Assembly: GCA_964489835.1 (NCBI GenBank)
Contig: CAZBBC010000006.1
Coordinates: 1 to 64,000 of the forward strand
DNA: 64,000 nucleotides
Origin: CAZBBC01 sp964489835
Lineage (GTDB): Bacteria > Calditrichota > Calditrichia > JAJRVZ01
Direction of reading: 5' to 3'
Shown here in pieces: positions 34,689 to 43,814 of this stretch. The position numbers and the translations under genes are program-made. The notes under the pieces were generated by a model. It was not told the origin of the DNA. It saw only the letters and a list, made by a program, of their open reading frames with translations, and did not search any database. Position 1 is the stretch's first letter, and each line of letters begins with the position of its first letter.

Positions 34689-35939
34689 ATGGACAAAACA
34701 ATCGAGAAAAAAAAATGGCCTCCCAAAAAGATTATTTCATATTCCGTTGTTGCGGTTCTTGTCTTTCTTATTCTTTATAATCTTTTATTTGGAGATAGAA
34801 GTGCAAAATTGAATGTCGAGACAGCAAAGTTGACGGTTTCGACGGTATTCAAAGGTCCTTTTAAGGAGTATATTCCTGTAACCGGCAATGTGATTCCAAT
34901 AAAGACTGTATATCTGGATGCGATTGAAGGGGGACGGGTGGAAAAAATATTTTTAGAGGCTGGTAGTATGGTTAATCAGGGCGACGAGATCCTCAGAATT
35001 TCAAACACAAATTTGCTGATGGATATTATGTTCAGGGAAGCAGAATTTTTTGAACAGAGTAATAATCTGCGTAATACAAGACTGGCGATGGAACAGAACC
35101 AATTGAATCTTCGCGGACAATTGATTGAACTTGATTTTCAGATTAAGCAGCTAAACCGGGATTACCGTCGTAATCAGGAACTTTTAAAGAGCAATCTGGT
35201 CTCGCAGCTTGAGTTCGAACGCATCCGGGATGAATATGAATATTATCTTAAACGTCGCAAACTGGCAATAGAATCTTTTAAACAGGACTCCATTTTCAGA
35301 AAAATTCAAATCCGGCAACTGGAGAGTTCGCTTATTCGTATGCAGAATAACCTGAAACTCGTAAAGACAAAATTGGAAAACCTGACAATAAGAGCGCCCA
35401 TCAGTGGTCATTTAACTTCATTAAATGCAGAAATCGGTGAATCGAAAGCACAAGGTGAGCGTTTGGGGCAGGTTGATGTTTTAGAAGGATTCAAAGTAAG
35501 AGCCGCTGTTGATGAGTATCATTTGCCTCGTATCCAAAGAGGGCTTCGAGGTGAATTTGACCTGGCTGGTCACAATTATCAGCTGATTGCCGATAAGATC
35601 TTTCCCGAAATTCAGAATGGTCGTTTTGATGTAGACCTTTTTTTTACCGACACCGAACCAACCGGTATTCGAAGGGGACAAACGCTGCACATCCGGCTGG
35701 AATTGGGAAATCTGAATGAAGCAATTCTATTAGCGCGTGGTGGATTTTACCAGAAGACCGGCGGACAATGGGTATATGTGCTGGATGACAATGGTAAAAT
35801 TGCTAATAAGCGAAATATTCGCCTGGGTATGCAAAACCCACAAATGTTTGAAGTTTTAGAAGGATTGAAACCCGGGGAACAGGTGATCACATCATCCTAT
35901 GATAATTTTGGCGATAATGATATCTTAGTATTGAAATAA
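34689..35939 (+). CDS. Efflux periplasmic adaptor (MacA/HlyD-like)
   Basis: 416 residues. A cytoplasmic start (MDKTIEKKKWPPKK) and one membrane anchor (IISYSVVAVLVFLILYNLLF) are followed by the lipoyl half GGRVEKIFLEAGSMVNQGDE and a long coiled hairpin (about 110-220, rich in Gln/Leu/Arg). The second lipoyl half NLTIRAPISGHLTSLNAEIGE and beta-barrel and membrane-proximal domains close it. It bridges an inner-membrane ABC pump to an outer-membrane TolC-type duct, which is not encoded here. First gene of the sigma54-dependent unit; the ATPase starts 12 bases later. Confidence 0.9.
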   Translation: MDKTIEKKKWPPKKIISYSVVAVLVFLILYNLLFGDRSAKLNVETAKLTVSTVFKGPFKEYIPVTGNVIPIKTVYLDAIEGGRVEKIFLEAGSMVNQGDEILRISNTNLLMDIMFREAEFFEQSNNLRNTRLAMEQNQLNLRGQLIELDFQIKQLNRDYRRNQELLKSNLVSQLEFERIRDEYEYYLKRRKLAIESFKQDSIFRKIQIRQLESSLIRMQNNLKLVKTKLENLTIRAPISGHLTSLNAEIGESKAQGERLGQVDVLEGFKVRAAVDEYHLPRIQRGLRGEFDLAGHNYQLIADKIFPEIQNGRFDVDLFFTDTEPTGIRRGQTLHIRLELGNLNEAILLARGGFYQKTGGQWVYVLDDNGKIANKRNIRLGMQNPQMFEVLEGLKPGEQVITSSYDNFGDNDILVLK

Positions 35940-35951
35940 AAGGAGAAAAAT

Positions 35952-36641
35952 ATGATTCGAACTGTCAATCTGTCAAAAGTATACACGACGGAAGAGGTGG
36001 AAACAACCGCTTTAAACGGTGTGGACCTGGAAATTAAGGAGGGTGAATTTGTTGCGATAATGGGACCTTCTGGATGTGGGAAATCTACCTTGCTAAATAT
36101 CCTCGGTCTTTTAGATAATCCAACAAAAGGTGATTACTATTTCATCGATTCTGAGGTTTCAAAATTCTCAGAAAGACAGCGGGCTAATTTGAGAAAATAC
36201 AATATTGGTTTCATTTTTCAGAGCTTTAATCTTATCGATGAGCTAACCGTTTTTGAAAATGTTGAGCTTCCTTTACTTTACCTCGGATATTCCTCTGCTG
36301 ATCGAAAAAAGCGTGTAGAGGAATGTCTCGAACAGATGGAAATAATGCATCGCCGAAACCATTTTCCCCAGCAATTATCCGGCGGGCAACAACAACGCGT
36401 TGCAGTTGCACGAGCAATCGTGGCAAAGCCAAAGTTTATATTAGCCGATGAACCGACCGGAAATTTAGATTCTGCTCATGGTGATGAAGTTATGAAGATT
36501 CTTGAGGAACTCAATGAAACCGGCACGACTATATTAATGGTAACCCATTCGCCAATGTATGCAGAATATAGCCACAGAGTCATACATCTGTTTGATGGTC
36601 AGATAGTCTCTGAAAACATGCAACAGAAGGTTAAAATATAG
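35952..36641 (+). CDS. ABC transporter ATPase (MacB/LolD type)
   Basis: 229 residues. Walker A is GPSGCGKST (~38), Q-loop FIFQSFNLI, signature LSGGQQQRVAVARA (~141) and Walker B FILADEPTGNLDS with H-loop MVTHSP. Sequence features such as TTALNGVDLEIKEGEFVAI and NILGLLDNPTKG place it in the LolD/MacB group, which drives mechanotransmission rather than transport through the membrane. AAAGGAG site before the ATG. It partners with the downstream FtsX-type permeases. Confidence 0.95.
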   Translation: MIRTVNLSKVYTTEEVETTALNGVDLEIKEGEFVAIMGPSGCGKSTLLNILGLLDNPTKGDYYFIDSEVSKFSERQRANLRKYNIGFIFQSFNLIDELTVFENVELPLLYLGYSSADRKKRVEECLEQMEIMHRRNHFPQQLSGGQQQRVAVARAIVAKPKFILADEPTGNLDSAHGDEVMKILEELNETGTTILMVTHSPMYAEYSHRVIHLFDGQIVSENMQQKVKI

Positions 36642-36788
36642 TTTTACAAAATAGTATATATTGAAATCAGCTGGTGGATATTTATTGGAGCCGGTATGGC
36701 TGCGGTATTATTGGCTATACTTACAGTGATTTTTCAATCAACCAAAGCAGCCATCACAAATCCTATTGAGGCACTCAGGTATGAGTAA
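36642..36788 (+). pseudogene. C-terminal remnant of an FtsX/MacB permease
   Basis: Directly after the ATPase stop an open frame without start codon reads YKIVYIEISWWIFIGAG, then MAAVLLAILTVIFQSTKA and AAITNPIEALRYE-stop. The two intact permeases end in the same way (ITWWIFILAGG...AVTNPVKALRYE; ANANPVESLRYE). Only about the last 45 residues of an ~800-residue protein remain. A permease gene has been deleted, by recombination between paralogous copies or otherwise. Confidence 0.8.
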
Positions 36789-36837
36789 TACGTAGAGTAC
36801 AGAGCGTGGAGGATAGAGATAAGATTTGGAGAAATAA

Positions 36838-39231
36838 ATGTTAAGAAACTATTTAAAAATTGCCATTAGAAACATGACCAGACAAAAGACCTATACCATA
36901 ATTAATATCGCCGGTCTTGCAATCGGTTTGGCCTGTTTTATTCTGATTATACTTTATGTCCGTTATGAATATAATTATGAATCCGATCACGTAAACTCAG
37001 ATCATATCTTCAGAGTAAATGTTATTCAGCAGCATCCTAATCGTTTTTTTAAAATAAGTCATTCTATGGTACCTTTAGGACCTACACTGGTAGAAGAAAT
37101 CCCGGAGATAATAGATTTCACCCGGATTGAAAATGCCGGAAAATCACTGATAACATTTGGGGATAAAAAATTTTATGAAAATAAAATGATTTTTGCCGAC
37201 CAGGGATTATTTAATCTTTTTACTATTCCTGTTATTCAGGGTAAGAGTGCTTCGGCATTAACCGAGAAATTTTCCGTGGTTTTAACGCAATCAACAGCAG
37301 AAAAATATTTTGGTGCTAATAATCCCATAGGTCAGATCCTGCATACCGATGATGAAATTTCTCTGACGGTAACAGCCATCATTCAGGATTTTCCCAAAAA
37401 CACACATATCAACCCGGATTTTATCATATCCTTTAACACCCTTCGTGATCTTGGTGGTGAAAGTTTTATGAACAATTGGGTTACCACCCGTCTTATCACC
37501 TATATTCTTTTACCGGATCAGCAAAAAATTGTAGAGGTAGAGAAAAAGATAAATGAAGTGTTAACCGCTCAAAGTTCAACAGAAGTGAAACGTGCACTCG
37601 AATTAGAGCAGTTTAGCAGAATCCATCTTTACTCTGAAATTTCAACCTACGGCAACATACACTATATCTATCTTTTCCTGGCCATAGGTTTTCTGATACT
37701 GATTATAGCCTCGATTAATTTTATGAATCTTTCCACCGCACGTTCTTCCCGCAGAGTCAATGAAGTGGGAATACGGAAAGTTGTCGGCGCCAATCACTGG
37801 CAATTAATGTTACAATTTTTAGGGGAAAGCATACTCATATCATTTTTGGCCTTGATAATGGCGTTATTATTAACAGACAATATTCTCCCAATATTTGAGA
37901 ATCTAACAGGACAAGAATTATTCCTCCCTGCTCTAACCGATTTAAATTTTTACGGGATGATAGTATCGATAACTCTGGTCGTTGGTTTTCTATCCGGAAG
38001 TTATCCGGCATTATATCTTTCCGCTTTCCCTCCGATCAGTGTACTGAGGGAAAAACAGGATCTCGGTGGAACAAACACCAATTTAAGAAGGATTCTTGTC
38101 GTCCTGCAATTCAGCATTGCCATTGCCTTGATGATATCTACATTTATTATTGATAATCAGATAAATTTTATGCGTACTAAAAAACTAGGTTTTCAAAAAG
38201 AACAGATGGTAATTATACCGGTTAATGGAAATACATTTCATGAAAATATCGAACCCTTTAAGCAAACGTTACTCAAAAACTCTAATATAAGGAATGTTGC
38301 CGGTTCGCGCTTACTGCCCAGCAAAATAGGTATGTATAATAATGTAACATGGGAAGGAGCCGGCGAAAATGAAAGCATTGCGCTCATTCAAAATAAAATA
38401 GATTATGATTTTTTAGATACGTACGAAATTGAAATTGTCCAGGGTAGAAATTTTTCCCCTGAATATTCAACGGATATTCTTGATTACACCAGGGAAAATA
38501 CAGTCGGCGCTGTAATATTGAATGAAGAGGCGGTGAGACGATTTGGCTGGAAAAATCCGACGGACAAAAAAGTTATCCAGACTTATGGAAAACAACGCTA
38601 TTATTTCAATGTAGTCGGTGTCATTAAGGACTTTCATTTTAACACCCTTCATACGAAAATTGAGCCCCTTTCTCTGTTTTTGCTTCCTAGAAGCACCAGG
38701 AATCTATCAATAAAGATTGAACCGGAAAATATTCAAAATACCGTCAGTTTTATACAAAATACCTGGAATACATTTAATCCGGAATATCCATTTGAGTATT
38801 ATTTTTTGGACGAAACCTTTGAACAAAGTTATCAATCAGAAAAAAAGCTGCAAACACTTTTTAGTTATTTTAGCATTTTAAGTGTTTTCATTTCATGCCT
38901 TGGTTTATTCGGATTAGCTGCATTTGCTGCCGAGCGTCGCACAAAAGAAATCGGCGTCAGAAAAGTTCTGGGGGCGTCAATCTCAAATATTATTTTATTA
39001 TTAACCAAAGAATTTTCCAGATGGATATTGATTGCAAATATTATTGCCTGGCCACTTGCCTGGATCTATCTGAATACATGGTTGGATAATTTTGCCTACC
39101 GTACGGATATCACCTGGTGGATTTTTATACTGGCCGGAGGTATAGCCTTACTAATCGCCTTAATAACTGTAAGTTCACACGCGATTAGAGCAGCAGTAAC
39201 CAATCCTGTTAAAGCGTTGAGATATGAGTAA
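36838..39231 (+). CDS. FtsX/MacB-type ABC permease
   Basis: 797 residues. N-terminal MLRNYLKIAIRNMTRQKTYT and helix 1 (IINIAGLAIGLACFILIILYV) precede a large periplasmic MacB core domain (~50-270). Then come three helices (LFLAIGFLILIIASINFMNL onward) with the E-V-G-I-R-K-V-V-G-A coupling motif. A second periplasmic domain and second membrane set follow (RTKEIGVRKVLGASIS), ending AVTNPVKALRYE. The two-module form is typical of Bacteroidota-like exporters. Its ATPase is encoded just upstream. Substrate unknown; lipoproteins, peptides or macrolides are options. Confidence 0.92.
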   Translation: MLRNYLKIAIRNMTRQKTYTIINIAGLAIGLACFILIILYVRYEYNYESDHVNSDHIFRVNVIQQHPNRFFKISHSMVPLGPTLVEEIPEIIDFTRIENAGKSLITFGDKKFYENKMIFADQGLFNLFTIPVIQGKSASALTEKFSVVLTQSTAEKYFGANNPIGQILHTDDEISLTVTAIIQDFPKNTHINPDFIISFNTLRDLGGESFMNNWVTTRLITYILLPDQQKIVEVEKKINEVLTAQSSTEVKRALELEQFSRIHLYSEISTYGNIHYIYLFLAIGFLILIIASINFMNLSTARSSRRVNEVGIRKVVGANHWQLMLQFLGESILISFLALIMALLLTDNILPIFENLTGQELFLPALTDLNFYGMIVSITLVVGFLSGSYPALYLSAFPPISVLREKQDLGGTNTNLRRILVVLQFSIAIALMISTFIIDNQINFMRTKKLGFQKEQMVIIPVNGNTFHENIEPFKQTLLKNSNIRNVAGSRLLPSKIGMYNNVTWEGAGENESIALIQNKIDYDFLDTYEIEIVQGRNFSPEYSTDILDYTRENTVGAVILNEEAVRRFGWKNPTDKKVIQTYGKQRYYFNVVGVIKDFHFNTLHTKIEPLSLFLLPRSTRNLSIKIEPENIQNTVSFIQNTWNTFNPEYPFEYYFLDETFEQSYQSEKKLQTLFSYFSILSVFISCLGLFGLAAFAAERRTKEIGVRKVLGASISNIILLLTKEFSRWILIANIIAWPLAWIYLNTWLDNFAYRTDITWWIFILAGGIALLIALITVSSHAIRAAVTNPVKALRYE

Positions 39232-39248
39232 ATGAAAAAGGAAAAATA

Positions 39249-41666
39249 ATGTTTTATAATTACCTGAAAATTACTTTAAGGACCCTTCAAAAAACAAAAC
39301 TTTTCTCAACCGTTAATATCCTTGGTCTATCAATAGGAATGGCTGCCTGTTTACTCATCCTTCACTATGTTAATTTTGAAAGAAGCTATGATAAATTTCA
39401 TCATAACATTGATCAGATTTACCGGTTACGTTACGAACGGACCAGTGAGGATGGTTCAGCTGTTCGCTTTGCCTCCTGTACACCACCGGCAGGCGGTCTT
39501 ATCCGCGATCGTTACCCGGAAGTAGAAAAACTTGCCCGTATTTTTCGATATCGTGGCGTGGTGGTCTCTTACAAGAATATCAGATTTTCTGAAGAGCGAA
39601 TATTTCATGCCGAACCTGAATTTGTCAATATATTCGATTTCAAATTCACCAAGGGTGATCCTGCAACTGCTCTGGCCGGTGTCAATAATGCTCTCATTTC
39701 TGAATCCACTGCCAGAAAATACTTTGGTGATCAAAATCCGATCGGAAAGGTTCTGACTATTGACCAAAAAACAGATTACCAGGTTGTCGGAATTTTTGAA
39801 GATGTGCCTCAAAATTCTCATATTAAAATGGATATCCTTCTCTCGTTTGAAAATTTTGCTAAAAGTTCAGGACCCGATTACATGGAAAATTGGGGTCATA
39901 CCGGCATGTACACCTACATAATTTTTAAACCGGGAACGGATCTGCCGGAATTTGAGGAGAAATTAAAATCATTGGTCGAGGCTGAATTCGGCGAAGCGCT
40001 CAAACATTATAACATGGTTATGGAACTACCCTTACAGCCTCTGAAGGATATACATCTCACGTCACATTTCATGCAAGAATATGAGGTCAATGGTGACAGC
40101 GACACGGTAAATTACCTTTTGATCATTGCATTATTTATTATCTTTATTGCCTGGGTCAATTATATCAATCTTTCCACAGCGCGCGCTTTGACGAGAGCAA
40201 AGGAAGTGGGGCTCAGGAAAACGGTAGGAGGTTCCCGGCGACAGATCATGTTCCAGTTCTTTTTTGAGACAATTATTTTGAATATTATCGCCATCGTGAT
40301 GACTATAATTATTATTCAGTTGACGCTTCCTTACTTTAGTCTATTGACCAGGATCCCTTCAACAATCGCATTCTGGAAACAGTCCTGGGTATGGATCAGT
40401 CTTCCATTATTATTTATTGCCGGGGTACTTCTGTCCGGTTTGTATCCAGTCGTTAAGTTATCGTCATTTGATCCCATCTCCACATTGCGTGGAAAGATCG
40501 GAACATCTGTTAAGGGAATAAGTTTCCGAAAATCCCTGGTTGTCTTTCAATATCTTATGTCTCTTACTCTAATTACCGGTACTATGGCAGTTTTTAATCA
40601 AATTGATTTTATGAAAAATCAAAATCTGGGTTTTGACATCGATCAGACCCTGGTGGTAAAAGCCCCAAGGATAAAAGATGACACTTTTGGTAATAAAATA
40701 ATTACCTTTAAAGATGAACTTCTTTCAGAAACAAATGTGAAGAAATTTTGCGTTGTGACAGAAGTTCCCGGTAAACAAATCTACTGGGACAACGGTGGCA
40801 TCATGAGAGCAGGGGAAGATATCAACAAAAGTAAAAATTATCAGATTGTCGGTATTGATTATGATTTTGTAGACGTTTTTAATGTCAAATTCATCGCCGG
40901 CAGAAACTTCTCCAGGAAATATGAATCGGATAAGGATGCTCTGATTTTCAATGAAACCGCTGTGCGTTGGATGGGTTTTGAAAGTCCTGAAGATGCTGTT
41001 GGTAAAAAAGTGGATTATTGGCGTAAAATTTATACAATCGTAGGTGTTTTGAAGGATTACCATCAACAATCTCCCAAAGAGGCTTTTGAACCTCATATAT
41101 TCCGACTGATGCCACAGGGCAGGCATAATTTGGCTTTATTTGCTCTTAAGGTCAATCCTGGGGATATCAACCGGACATTGACTATAATTCAAAATCGCTA
41201 TAATGAATTTTTCCCCGGGAATCCATTTGATTTTTTCTTCTTAGACGAGTACTTCAATCAACAGTACCTATCGGATACATTATTCGGGAAAGTATTCGGA
41301 ATTTTTGCATTTCTCTCCGTTTTTGTAACCAGTTTGGGTATACTGGGGCTGGTTGCCTTTATGGTTACCCAGCGGACAAAAGAAATTGGCATTCGGAAGG
41401 TGTTTGGAGCTGGCATAGGACAGATCCTCCATCTGGTTACCATTGAGATTTTAAAGCTAATTATTTTTGCCTTTATTATTCTTCTCCCAATTGTTTACTG
41501 GGGAATAGATCACTGGTTGCAATTATTTGCTACGCGGATGGATATCAATGTTGAATTATTCTTAATACCCCTTGTCGCGACACTCATCATAACGATTATT
41601 ACCATTGGCACACATGTGATCCGGGCGGCGAATGCAAATCCTGTCGAATCATTAAGATACGAATAA
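39249..41666 (+). CDS. FtsX/MacB-type ABC permease, second copy
   Basis: 805 residues with the same two-module plan: MFYNYLKITLRTLQKTKLFS, helix VNILGLSIGMAACLLIL, MacB domain, coupling segment AKEVGLRKTVGGSRRQ, second MacB domain, TKEIGIRKVFGAGIGQ and the final ANANPVESLRYE. It starts 17 bases after the first permease. Clearly a diverged paralogue; the two may form a heterodimer with the shared ATPase. AAAAGGAAAAATA before the ATG. Confidence 0.92.
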   Translation: MFYNYLKITLRTLQKTKLFSTVNILGLSIGMAACLLILHYVNFERSYDKFHHNIDQIYRLRYERTSEDGSAVRFASCTPPAGGLIRDRYPEVEKLARIFRYRGVVVSYKNIRFSEERIFHAEPEFVNIFDFKFTKGDPATALAGVNNALISESTARKYFGDQNPIGKVLTIDQKTDYQVVGIFEDVPQNSHIKMDILLSFENFAKSSGPDYMENWGHTGMYTYIIFKPGTDLPEFEEKLKSLVEAEFGEALKHYNMVMELPLQPLKDIHLTSHFMQEYEVNGDSDTVNYLLIIALFIIFIAWVNYINLSTARALTRAKEVGLRKTVGGSRRQIMFQFFFETIILNIIAIVMTIIIIQLTLPYFSLLTRIPSTIAFWKQSWVWISLPLLFIAGVLLSGLYPVVKLSSFDPISTLRGKIGTSVKGISFRKSLVVFQYLMSLTLITGTMAVFNQIDFMKNQNLGFDIDQTLVVKAPRIKDDTFGNKIITFKDELLSETNVKKFCVVTEVPGKQIYWDNGGIMRAGEDINKSKNYQIVGIDYDFVDVFNVKFIAGRNFSRKYESDKDALIFNETAVRWMGFESPEDAVGKKVDYWRKIYTIVGVLKDYHQQSPKEAFEPHIFRLMPQGRHNLALFALKVNPGDINRTLTIIQNRYNEFFPGNPFDFFFLDEYFNQQYLSDTLFGKVFGIFAFLSVFVTSLGILGLVAFMVTQRTKEIGIRKVFGAGIGQILHLVTIEILKLIIFAFIILLPIVYWGIDHWLQLFATRMDINVELFLIPLVATLIITIITIGTHVIRAANANPVESLRYE

Positions 41667-41743
41667 ATAGCATACCCGGAGTGTTTTACGCAAAATATTT
41701 AGGGACTATACTCAATTATTTATATTACTGTAGGAGATCGATC

Positions 41744-42001
41744 ATGGCCGGGATCAATATTCAACTCCCCATTATGGATGCAAATCATTCGATTGAAATC
41801 GAGGTTCGTATTAATGGGGAGAAAAAGAAACTTCTCTATCGCATCGAACTGTTTAAATGGGAAGATTGTCAGCAACCTGACGATCAAGCAAAATGTCTGA
41901 AAGAAATGATTAAGAAATATGATCATCAATGGCAACTTGTTCAGATAGGTGGGATAAGAGCTGAAAACATTCCGGTGATGTTCAAGCAAATATCTACCTG
42001 A
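41744..42001 (+). CDS. Small conserved-looking protein of unknown function
   Basis: 85 residues, soluble and charged (MAGINIQLPIMDANHSIEIE ... WEDCQQPDDQAKCLKEMIKK). It has no motif I recognise. The ATG at 41744 has TAGGAG eight bases upstream; a longer frame begins at 41681 without a site. It follows the second permease by 77 bases and could be the last gene of the exporter operon. Confidence 0.6.
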   Translation: MAGINIQLPIMDANHSIEIEVRINGEKKKLLYRIELFKWEDCQQPDDQAKCLKEMIKKYDHQWQLVQIGGIRAENIPVMFKQIST

Positions 42002-42044
42002 TGATTCTTATTGGAAATCATCATTATATAAAGAGCGACAATTT

Positions 42045-42671
42045 TCAGACCATTTCTAAATATCTCAGCCCATCTATTAAAAAAATCAGCGCAAAGAATA
42101 AAAGGACAAGACCTAAACCTCTCATAATAAAAATATAATTTTTACTCTGAAACAAATGGCGTGACTTTCCAATGATATATGCCATAAATACTTTCGATCC
42201 GACCAAACAAAAATACATAAGAAAAATGAACCAAAACGCTGCTATTGTGCTAACTTCTGCAGCTTTTAATACCATCGGTGCACCGACAGAGATCCAGAAA
42301 ACATAGGGATTAGGATTCAAAAGATTGGCCAGTATACCTTTCCTCACCGATTGTGGTTTTAGACGTTTAACATCAATATCCACACCTTTAAAAGACATGC
42401 TTTCATATCCCAGATAAATGAGATACCCCGCCCCGGCAAGAGAAATGATTCCAATGATATGATTAAAATTTGCGATTTCTGAAATTAGAAAAATTGAAAT
42501 TACGATGATAGGAAAATCAGTTATAAGCGGGGCCATGGATACTTTGACGCCTTCCCTGGTGCCATGTTTCAGCGTTTCTGTCATTACCAGAGTCATCAAG
42601 GGCCCCGGTGTCAAACCAGCACCAAGCCCAAATACAATACCCGAAATAATGTAAGTCCATTCTGATGGCAT
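42045..42671 (-). CDS. LysE/RhtB-family amino-acid exporter
   Basis: 208 residues with about six membrane helices. The family signature GLGAGLTPGPLMTLVMTETL (~14-33) includes the conserved PGP, and NLLNPNPYVFWISVGAP (~112-128) matches the second conserved block. Members export amino acids such as lysine, threonine or homoserine lactones. Convergent with the exporter operon. A weak GATGATT / AATCATC hairpin lies between (42000-42022). Confidence 0.88.
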   Translation of the reverse strand: MPSEWTYIISGIVFGLGAGLTPGPLMTLVMTETLKHGTREGVKVSMAPLITDFPIIVISIFLISEIANFNHIIGIISLAGAGYLIYLGYESMSFKGVDIDVKRLKPQSVRKGILANLLNPNPYVFWISVGAPMVLKAAEVSTIAAFWFIFLMYFCLVGSKVFMAYIIGKSRHLFQSKNYIFIMRGLGLVLLFFALIFLIDGLRYLEMV

Positions 42672-43036
42672 GAGCAGCTGATCCTTAAATATCTGATACT
42701 CGCATAAATTTAAAGTAAAAATTGATCAGGTAAAAGGTATAAGGAATATAGGGGAAATTGTAAGGGCACAGCATGCCCAAACCATATTTTATTTCCAACT
42801 TTTTTAGAAGCGTATTGTATTTAATAGTAAGAAAAAAAACTATAAAAAGATTTATGAATAACAGATTAGATATCGTAAATTATAGGCTATATTTTTTAAC
42901 AATTACTGAAACCAGAAATTTTGCTTAAAAAGTGATGTGGGGCACTGAAGGGGAAAAAAATCTTGGTAATTTAGGAACAAATAGAACAAAATATACGTTA
43001 AGGCACAATGATAATTGAATAGATGGAGGAGAAAAA
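42672..43036. other. Intergenic region before the 33-residue ORF
   Basis: AT-rich with A-runs near 42827-42850. I find no repeat shared with the other families and no promoter I would defend. Confidence 0.3.
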
Positions 43037-43138
43037 ATGAAACTGAAAATAAAAATAAAAATAAAATCAAAAATCTATCAGAAGGATTTTCTCACAGAAG
43101 AGAGAGAAGAACACATACCTTTACGCCTGGCCAGCTAA
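43037..43138 (+). CDS. Putative 33-residue peptide
   Basis: A strong ribosome site (GGAGGAG, six bases ahead) introduces a 33-codon ORF: an alternating Lys/Ile start (MKLKIKIKIKSKIYQKD) followed by an acidic stretch (TEEREEH) and IPLRLAS. The next gene is 130 bases away on the other strand. The terminal codons form one arm of a hairpin. A leader peptide, toxin-like peptide or RiPP precursor are all conceivable; nothing nearby encodes a modifying enzyme. Confidence 0.4.
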   Translation: MKLKIKIKIKSKIYQKDFLTEEREEHIPLRLAS

Positions 43139-43153
43139 CATGTGACCAGGCGT
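43123..43153 (+). terminator. Hairpin overlapping the end of the 33-residue ORF
   Basis: ACGCCTGG (43123-43130) pairs with CCAGGCGT (43146-43153), followed only by TTT. The stem includes codons of the ORF; the stop lies in the loop. Possibly a terminator or attenuator. Confidence 0.4.
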
Positions 43154-43265
43154 TTGCCCACCTATAAGCCACAAAATTGCGCAATCCCTTTTACTAATTC
43201 CAAACGAAATGTCTTGCACAGAGATATTTTTTCTCAATTAATTTAAAAATCATAGTTTTATATTA

Positions 43266-43775
43266 TTACCAACGGTTTATATGAATACGATCCGGTTTAA
43301 AGCGATTTTCTGCTGGTCTTTTTTCTGCAGGTTTTCCAATGGCTATCAGAGTAATGGGGCACACCGTTTCCGGCAGGTTTAATAATTTTGATAGTTCCTT
43401 TATCCGCTCTTTACGGGGATAGATGCCCAACCATACCGCCCCAAGATTTAAAGCATGGGCTGCCAATAAAATATTCTCTGTAACAGCCGCACAATTCAGG
43501 GCCAGATATTCAATATTCTTCTCCAATCCCAGATCTCCGCATACGGTTATCGCCAAAGGGGCATGATCGAGCATTCCGGCATAGGGATGAAATTGTGTGA
43601 TCTTGAGGAGAAGGTCGCGTTTGTCAATCAGGACAAAACACCAGGGTTGAGAATTATGTGCAGAAGGTGCCTGCATACCTGCCTTTATTAGTTTTAGACG
43701 TATTTGATCGTCAACAGAATCGCTGGCAAATTTTCGAATACTCCTGCGTGTGATTATTGCTTCAAATGTTTCCAT
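43266..43775 (-). CDS. Nitroreductase-family flavoprotein
   Basis: 169 residues: FEAIITRRSIRKFASDSVDD is the FMN-binding opening and MQAPSAHNSQPWCFV the second contact. LNLGAVWLGIYPRKERIKEL and ITLIAIGKPAEKRP finish the fold. Family members reduce nitroaromatics, quinones or flavins with NAD(P)H. It is the last gene after the GHMP kinase (39-base gap), so it is co-transcribed; whether it shares a pathway is unclear. Confidence 0.9.
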   Translation of the reverse strand: METFEAIITRRSIRKFASDSVDDQIRLKLIKAGMQAPSAHNSQPWCFVLIDKRDLLLKITQFHPYAGMLDHAPLAITVCGDLGLEKNIEYLALNCAAVTENILLAAHALNLGAVWLGIYPRKERIKELSKLLNLPETVCPITLIAIGKPAEKRPAENRFKPDRIHINRW

Positions 43776-43814
43776 AAAAAATCCATACCTATTGAATACA
43801 TCAGAATATTTTTG

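Noticed and set aside
34478..34780. 100-codon open frame across the exporter's promoter region
   Set aside because: It covers the operator and sigma54-like promoter, overlaps the adaptor start in another frame and has no ribosome site.
40725..41126. 133-codon antisense frame inside the second permease
   Set aside because: Shadow of a well-supported gene, without start context or recognisable protein features.
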